Shown here piece by piece: positions 59,201-64,000 of a DNA stretch of 64,000 bases. The position numbers and the translations under genes were made by a program. The notes under the pieces were generated by a model. That model was not told the origin of the DNA, did not search any database, and worked only from the letters and a program-made list of their open reading frames with translations. Source of the stretch: Isoetes taiwanensis (Eukaryota > Streptophyta > Lycopodiopsida > Isoetales > Isoetaceae); NCBI GenBank assembly GCA_021234155.1, contig JAJEKV010000135.1, positions 1,431,065 to 1,495,064 on the forward strand. The letters run 5' to 3'. Position 1 is the stretch's first letter, and each line of letters starts with the position of its first letter.

Positions 59201-62200
59201 AACAGGTACTTGAATTTCAGCCCAGGCTAGAGTGGCTGAACACAACACCGCTACGCCTAAAAAGGGTGGGATTATGTTTTTTCTTCCTCCATCAAAGAAA
59301 TTTGCTTATCTTTAACTGGTTAGGTTGTGATATTGACAGGATTTGAAGGGCAAGGTGGTTATACTTGACTTTTGGACATATTGCTGTATCAATTGCATGC
59401 ATGTTCTCCCTGATCTTGCATATCTTGAGAAGAAATATAAGGGGAAAGCGGTATATCTCTTATTCACTTCTTTCGTTAAGATTGCTGGTTGCCTTTGTTC
59501 TACTACAAATTTGTAACACAGTTTGTGAAACACTTCTGTAGCAGTCTGAATTTGATGTTTCAAGTAATATCCTCATGATTGGACATATTCTCGCTTTTTT
59601 GTCCTATATCATGGATGTGTCTCTTAGGATCAAGAAACTTTAAAGTAAGATTCTTGTATTCTAGCGTTTTTTGAGAGAGAATGATGTTATCTGAATTATA
59701 CGTCGAGGTCCAATAGCCTACCTGTCCAATTAAGAATACATACGACTGTTCTTCAGTGAGTGCTTGAGTGTTGATTCTTCAACTATTAACATCCTGCAAC
59801 GGCTTCTCTTAAGCAGCTGCCATCTTCCCAGCTGTTGCAATTACAGGAGGAGGTTAGGATGAATTTGTTGCGCACATATTAGATTGGAGAGAATTTTATT
59901 GGAGCAACTGGATGTATTTACAATTTGACTAACATCTTTCGCTCTCAAATAATGCTAGAATACAAGAAACCTCACTCTACTGGACCATATCATGCCATAT
60001 CATCATCTGTGACTTTAAAGGAATTACATCACGACATGACTCTCTTTAAAGGCATCACATCAATCAACCGGGGCGTCTTTCTTCATATCACTCTCATCAC
60101 TTCAGAATCTCTAAGTGACTTGAGAGTGAAATTTGCCTGGGGAGGATTTTTTGTCGGCTGGGTTTTTTGCGGGACCTTTCAGCAAAATCCTGCAGGCTTT
60201 CCAAGCTCTTGATGCAGATTTGCATTGTCAAGGGGTGCAAGAACACTGGTTTCTCAGTAAAATGATTAATAATTTTTGAAGATCAAGTAATTTTGACAGC
60301 TAGACTGCATGCAGGGGTCTGTTTTGGCCAGTTCAGCATAATATTTACTTTGATCATCAATCTTTAAAGTTTTCAATAGAATTCTTGGAAAATTTGGCCA
60401 GTTTTTTGAAGTTCTTTTTAGGCTGTGATGGTTAGATCAATAAGATTTCTTAGGTTTTGGGTAGATTCAATCAAAAAGGTAAACAGGAACTATTTGGCTA
60501 TCAAGTAAGATCTCTAGCGTTATGGGATTCTTAGATGCATGGAAATTTTCTGCCAATCCAGCGCTGAGATTCACATAAAATTTGCAGATGTCTAGAAGTA
60601 CCTTAACCTGCACACTGGCTGGTTTGGGTAAGCAATATCTGTCAAAGAGCAGATTGGACAGCTCAAGACAGGTTATTCAGTATCAAGATCCTCGGATTTC
60701 AGCAAGCAGCAAGAGTCATGGTTTGGGTTGAAGCTCATGCATGAGGAACATGTTCACAAAACAGGGAACATGGGCTATGATCCATAGACCTAAAGACCAT
60801 GTGATAGGCAATGAGTGGGTCTACAGGTAACCCGACGTACAGTGTTAAAGTACAAAGCTAGATTAGTGAGCAAGGGTTGTATCAGCAGTTTGGGTTGGAT
60901 TATACGGACCTATCGCTCGAATGTCCACTGTAAGCTGTTATTTCACTCAGCAAGGGCTGGACTCTTTGGCAACTCGATTTCAAGAGTGCCTTCTTCTTAA
61001 AGAAACCAACATGGAACAGCCAGAAGGCTTTACAAAATTAGGGCAGAATATTTGGTTTTTCAACTCCAAAGAACCTCTATGGTTTCAAACAAACTCCAAG
61101 GTGCTGGCATTAAAAGGTCAATGTTCTCTTATTATTCACATAATATAGCGCAGATACCAGTCTATATTGGAAATCTGCTGATGGAAAAATTTGCATTCTA
61201 ACCTCATATGTTATTAATACTATTATTATTGGAGTTGCACATCAAATCATTTAACATAATAGCGCACAACTGAAGGCCTCCTTTGAGATTACGGGTTTGG
61301 GTTTGCTGCACTTCTGTTTGGGAGTGGAAGTGGAATGGCACGCTGACTATATCCAACTTACCAAATATATCGCAGACGGCAAGCCTGCATATACTCTATA
61401 GAAATAAGGCACGAAACTAACTCTTGATGCAGCTGGAAATTCCTGTGATTCCAGTAGTATTGCATTTGGAGTTGGTCAAGTTACTTGGTTTATGCAGCAT
61501 CCTATCAAGCAGCATTCGCTGGCCGCCAAGAGAGTATTGTCATATCTCAAGGGCACTTCCTCTGAAGGTATACTGATGCTGATTTTGCAGGTCATGAGTT
61601 GGATAACAGAAGATCCACAACAGGATATACCTCCTTGTTAATCACCTGGGCATCCAAGAAACAGACTACAGCCAGTATAAGCACTACTGAAGCTGAATTG
61701 AAGGTTATTATGCACGGGAACAAAAGATTTGGCTCCTTGATCTATTCTCGGATAAATGGAGATTATATCAGCCTCATTATTTGTGGACAACTCAGGTGCC
61801 ATTAACTCGATCAAAGATCCAAAGTACCATCCAGCCATAAAGCACTTACTGTTCAACTGACAAAACATTCAAGAATATGAAGGTCGCCTTGTGCATTTTT
61901 CCTCTCAAACTCAAGAGCTTTAGGCATGGCTGGGTTTCTTTTGTTGCTATTTTTTGTTCTCTAGTTGGAATTCAGTTAATAAGCGCGTTAGAATACAAGA
62001 AACCTCATTCCAGCACCTCATTATGACGACTGGACCATGTCATGCCACGTCATCATCTGCGAATTTGAAAGTGCCATCAAGTGGCGCTCTTTAAATTTAC
62101 ACGTTGAGGCCCTTAGAATCAAATAAATATGCTAGAATCCTTGATCTTCTCTTGAGAAATCAGGGATGGGCTAGTCATCTGCCCCAAGATCTTGTTTGCA

Positions 62201-63404
62201 AGCTGTCTCACTTCCATATCTTTGTTTGTTTTCTACCTAATAGTTTTTGTATAATAAGTAGTAGTCGTTGAGCTTCGGTATGATTTGTCTGGTTTCTGTT
62301 GTTATTTGATGTGCTTCTTTCTCAAAGTAAGCATCTCATGACAATTTTTTATTTGTTATTTGTGCAGCTTACTGTTGTAGGTGTGCATTCCGCTAAATTT
62401 GATAATGAAAAGGATCTCGAAGCAATACGTAACGCAGTGCTGCGTTATGATATTACCCATCCAGTTTGTTCCTAGTCCTAAATGTTAGTCGATTCTTGTA
62501 CTGTTGTGAACATGTATAATTGGGTTAGGTGATTCCTTCCTTGTTACATTTGCATCAAAGAGCATTTATTCTATGGACTTAATACTATATACAGTTTTGC
62601 TTGCATATGCCATATAATGGGAGATAGGAGCAAGCCATGTTCAAAGAGAGGAGGCAGTTCAATAAGCATGAGATTATATATGTTCACTGTGGATGTCTAA
62701 GCATCAAAAACTATAGGCAGTTTTATTTGCACATGCCATATATGGGAGATAGGAGCAAGCCATGTTCAAAGAGAGGAGACAGTTTGTTAAGCATGAGATC
62801 ATATATGTTATCAAATTGAAATTATTATCTGTGGATGTCTAAGCATCAGATGCATTCCTTCATGCCAGTGTAGGTGCCTAATCATTATCTACAGAGAGAG
62901 GGGATTTACCAATGTCTACTGAGGACCTGAAGAGTCTATGAGGCTAAATACATATAGTATTTAAATCCTCAAGGATTCCTAGTCTTTTACTGTATTAGAA
63001 AAGTCTATTGTAAGAAAACTGATCAAAATCGGTCTTGGAGTGTTGGACTTGATGGGGATGTAACAATAAAAATGCAACAATGGCCTTTTTTTGGAAGAAC
63101 ATACAGGCAGGAATTTATGTCCTACTTTGCCTTCTTGTTTATTTTAGACTTCCATATGATAACCATTCTTCCTCCACTGCTGCTGTAATACTAATATTCT
63201 GTTGAGTCAAGTCTTTGGAACCATAAATCATGCCATGGGCATTCTATTTCTGATCCATCTATCTTATTATCGACTTTGTAGGTCGTCAATGATGGGGACA
63301 TGATTTTATGGAGGCAGCTTGGGGTAAACTCATGGCCCACCTTCGTTGTACTGAGTCCAATGGGAAGATCTATCGGGATACTTACTGGTGAGGGGCATCG
63401 TCAG
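53263..63404 (+). CDS. SOQ1: SOQ1-like thylakoid protein, N-terminal 559 codons (15 exons, continues right)
   Basis: SUPPRESSOR OF QUENCHING 1 is a thylakoid membrane protein that prevents slow photoprotective quenching (qH), working through its lumenal thioredoxin-like and NHL domains. Exons: 53263-53632, 53873-53973, 54046-54102, 54176-54270, 54966-55065, 55197-55255, 56558-56679, 57890-58028, 58267-58354, 58565-58643, 58723-58783, 59190-59265, 59340-59450, 62368-62463, 63282-63404. All junctions are GT-AG and in phase. Residues 1-45 look like a transit peptide. HAD hydrolase: FDMDGVLCD (D85, D87), [29 protein letters not shown]. Membrane helix about 360-376, just before [15 protein letters not shown]. 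Thioredoxin-like domain: [16 protein letters not shown] (C465, C468), [31 protein letters not shown]. The NHL domain lies beyond the window. No stop or frameshift, so it is probably functional. Confidence 0.95.
55440..55860 (-). pseudogene. Copia gag fragment in SOQ1 intron 6
   Basis: The minus strand reads [16 protein letters not shown], then [12 protein letters not shown] and a block with LAELSAEC and [12 protein letters not shown]. This is the N-terminal capsid (UBN2-type) region of Ty1/Copia gag, with the usual 'aW..L...y' pattern. One stop and frame breaks are visible. It is antisense to SOQ1. Confidence 0.7.
56057..56127. repeat. TTTCATA heptamer microsatellite
   Basis: About ten perfect units of TTTCATA in intron 6 of SOQ1. 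It is likely to be length-variable. Confidence 0.95.
56160..56312 (+). mobile_element. LTR end with tRNA-Met primer-binding site in SOQ1 intron 6
   Basis: TGGTATCAGAGC at 56301-56312 directly follows CTTCA, so an LTR ends at 56300 on the plus strand. The preceding sequence (CTCTGTACT twice, ATTGAATACCATTG) has the look of a Copia LTR 3' part. The plus orientation is opposite to the gag fragment at 55.4-55.9 kb, so they are separate relics. Confidence 0.65.
59957..62105 (+). mobile_element. degenerate Ty1/Copia element in SOQ1 intron 13
   Basis: Direct repeats beginning AGAATACAAGAAACCTCA occur at 59957 and 61989 and share TCATGCCA and TCATCATCTG, as remnants of two LTRs. Between them on the plus strand are [19 protein letters not shown]-like and [12 protein letters not shown] blocks of Copia RT, then [35 protein letters not shown] and [19 protein letters not shown] with STTEAEL, the RNase H end. 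Frames are broken repeatedly and gag-integrase is missing. Sense is the same as SOQ1. Confidence 0.85.
62587..62852. repeat. tandem duplication in SOQ1 intron 14
   Basis: GGGAGATAGGAGCAAGCCAT, then GTTCAAAGAGAGGAG and AAGCATGAGAT occur twice about 125 bp apart, each followed by CTGTGGATGTCTAAGCATCA. It is non-coding, between splice donor 62464 and acceptor 63281. Confidence 0.9.
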
Positions 63405-64000
63405 GTACACTATATGCAACCCCATTACTTTCCATTAAAGGTTGAGACGCAGTCTCCTAAAAGATTTTTCAAAAGTGTATTTCATACAGAAGCTTCATTA
63501 TAGAGTGAAGAGTAAGCACCAAGAGAGACTAGTACCTTTTTATAATCAGTCATGTGTGACTGACAGTGTCTCTTTTTATAACGAGCCATGGATGTGACAT
63601 GGTCTGAACCGGTCACAGAGACTCCGCTTCAACTTCAACCTTATATGTGAGGTTTAGACTCTTCCAACTTCAGATCTATTAGGTAAGGAAGAGTGATCAA
63701 TCTATGGCCACCTGTAACAGATTCCTGAACGACACCTTTATATACTTGGAATTGCAGTTAAAACTTTTTTCAAAATCTTTGTAATCATAGTGTCTTAACC
63801 CTGTCTGGTCCTTTGTTGCCTACTCATGAGTGCAAGACTCATTATGTTACCGAAAATCATAAATCCTTCACGTGTCCATTGATAGAAATACTTGGAACTT
63901 AGAGAATACACGATCCTTGGTTCCAAACAAAATGCCCCATGGGTAATATATCATAATTTAGAAAAATTAAGTGTCCTTTGTTATTTGCATGCTGTTAAGT
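63405..64000 (+). other. SOQ1: SOQ1 intron 15, start only
   Basis: A GTACAC donor follows exon 15 at 63405. I find no next exon (the expected link to the NHL domain) before the window ends, so this is intron. GTGACTGACAGTGTCTCTTTTTAT and similar short repeats of TTTTTATAA near 63540-63585 are the only structure. Confidence 0.7.

Overview
The window is nuclear DNA of a land plant with a large, transposon-rich genome. The evidence is a chloroplast-targeted multi-exon SOQ1 gene, a degenerate plastid-type sigma-factor copy, plant chromovirus and Copia retroelements, and long TE-filled introns. I cannot name the species; a non-flowering plant such as a fern would fit. There is no bacterial-style operon content.

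Layout. 1-6.8 kb: no gene; a Helitron-like 3' end, a foldback, tandem repeats and a retroelement gag fragment. 6.8-17.95 kb: one 11.1-kb Ty3-type LTR retrotransposon on the minus strand, with ~0.6-kb LTRs, a 5-bp target duplication, gag-protease-RT-RNase H-integrase in order, and ~3.7 kb of extra unassigned sequence before its 3' LTR. 18-22.9 kb: AT-rich repeats, CATGCATGC-rich tandem units and a tRNA-derived SINE-like array. ~22.9-41.9 kb: a decayed plus-strand Ty3 chromovirus (gag, protease, RT, RNase H, integrase, chromodomain), split by several younger insertions. Two of these are DNA transposons with terminal inverted repeats: one (26.19-31.11 kb) carries an intron-containing LSM6 copy, the other (31.65-38.25 kb) an intron-containing plastid sigma-factor copy. 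42.7-53.1 kb: two Helitron-like elements lie head to tail on the minus strand, 8 bp apart, with the same start and end motifs and exon-like segments of unknown origin. 53.26 kb to the window end: SOQ1, the only gene that looks intact, with 15 exons in perfect phase (559 codons) running off the right edge; introns 6 and 13 hold Copia debris.

How it fits together. The only host function clearly supported is SOQ1, a thylakoid protein that prevents a slow form of non-photochemical quenching. The rest is nested mobile DNA. The most interesting point is that at least two, and probably four, different transposons here carry gene fragments with introns, so they took them up at the DNA level. One Helitron end lies only 180 bp upstream of the SOQ1 start codon.
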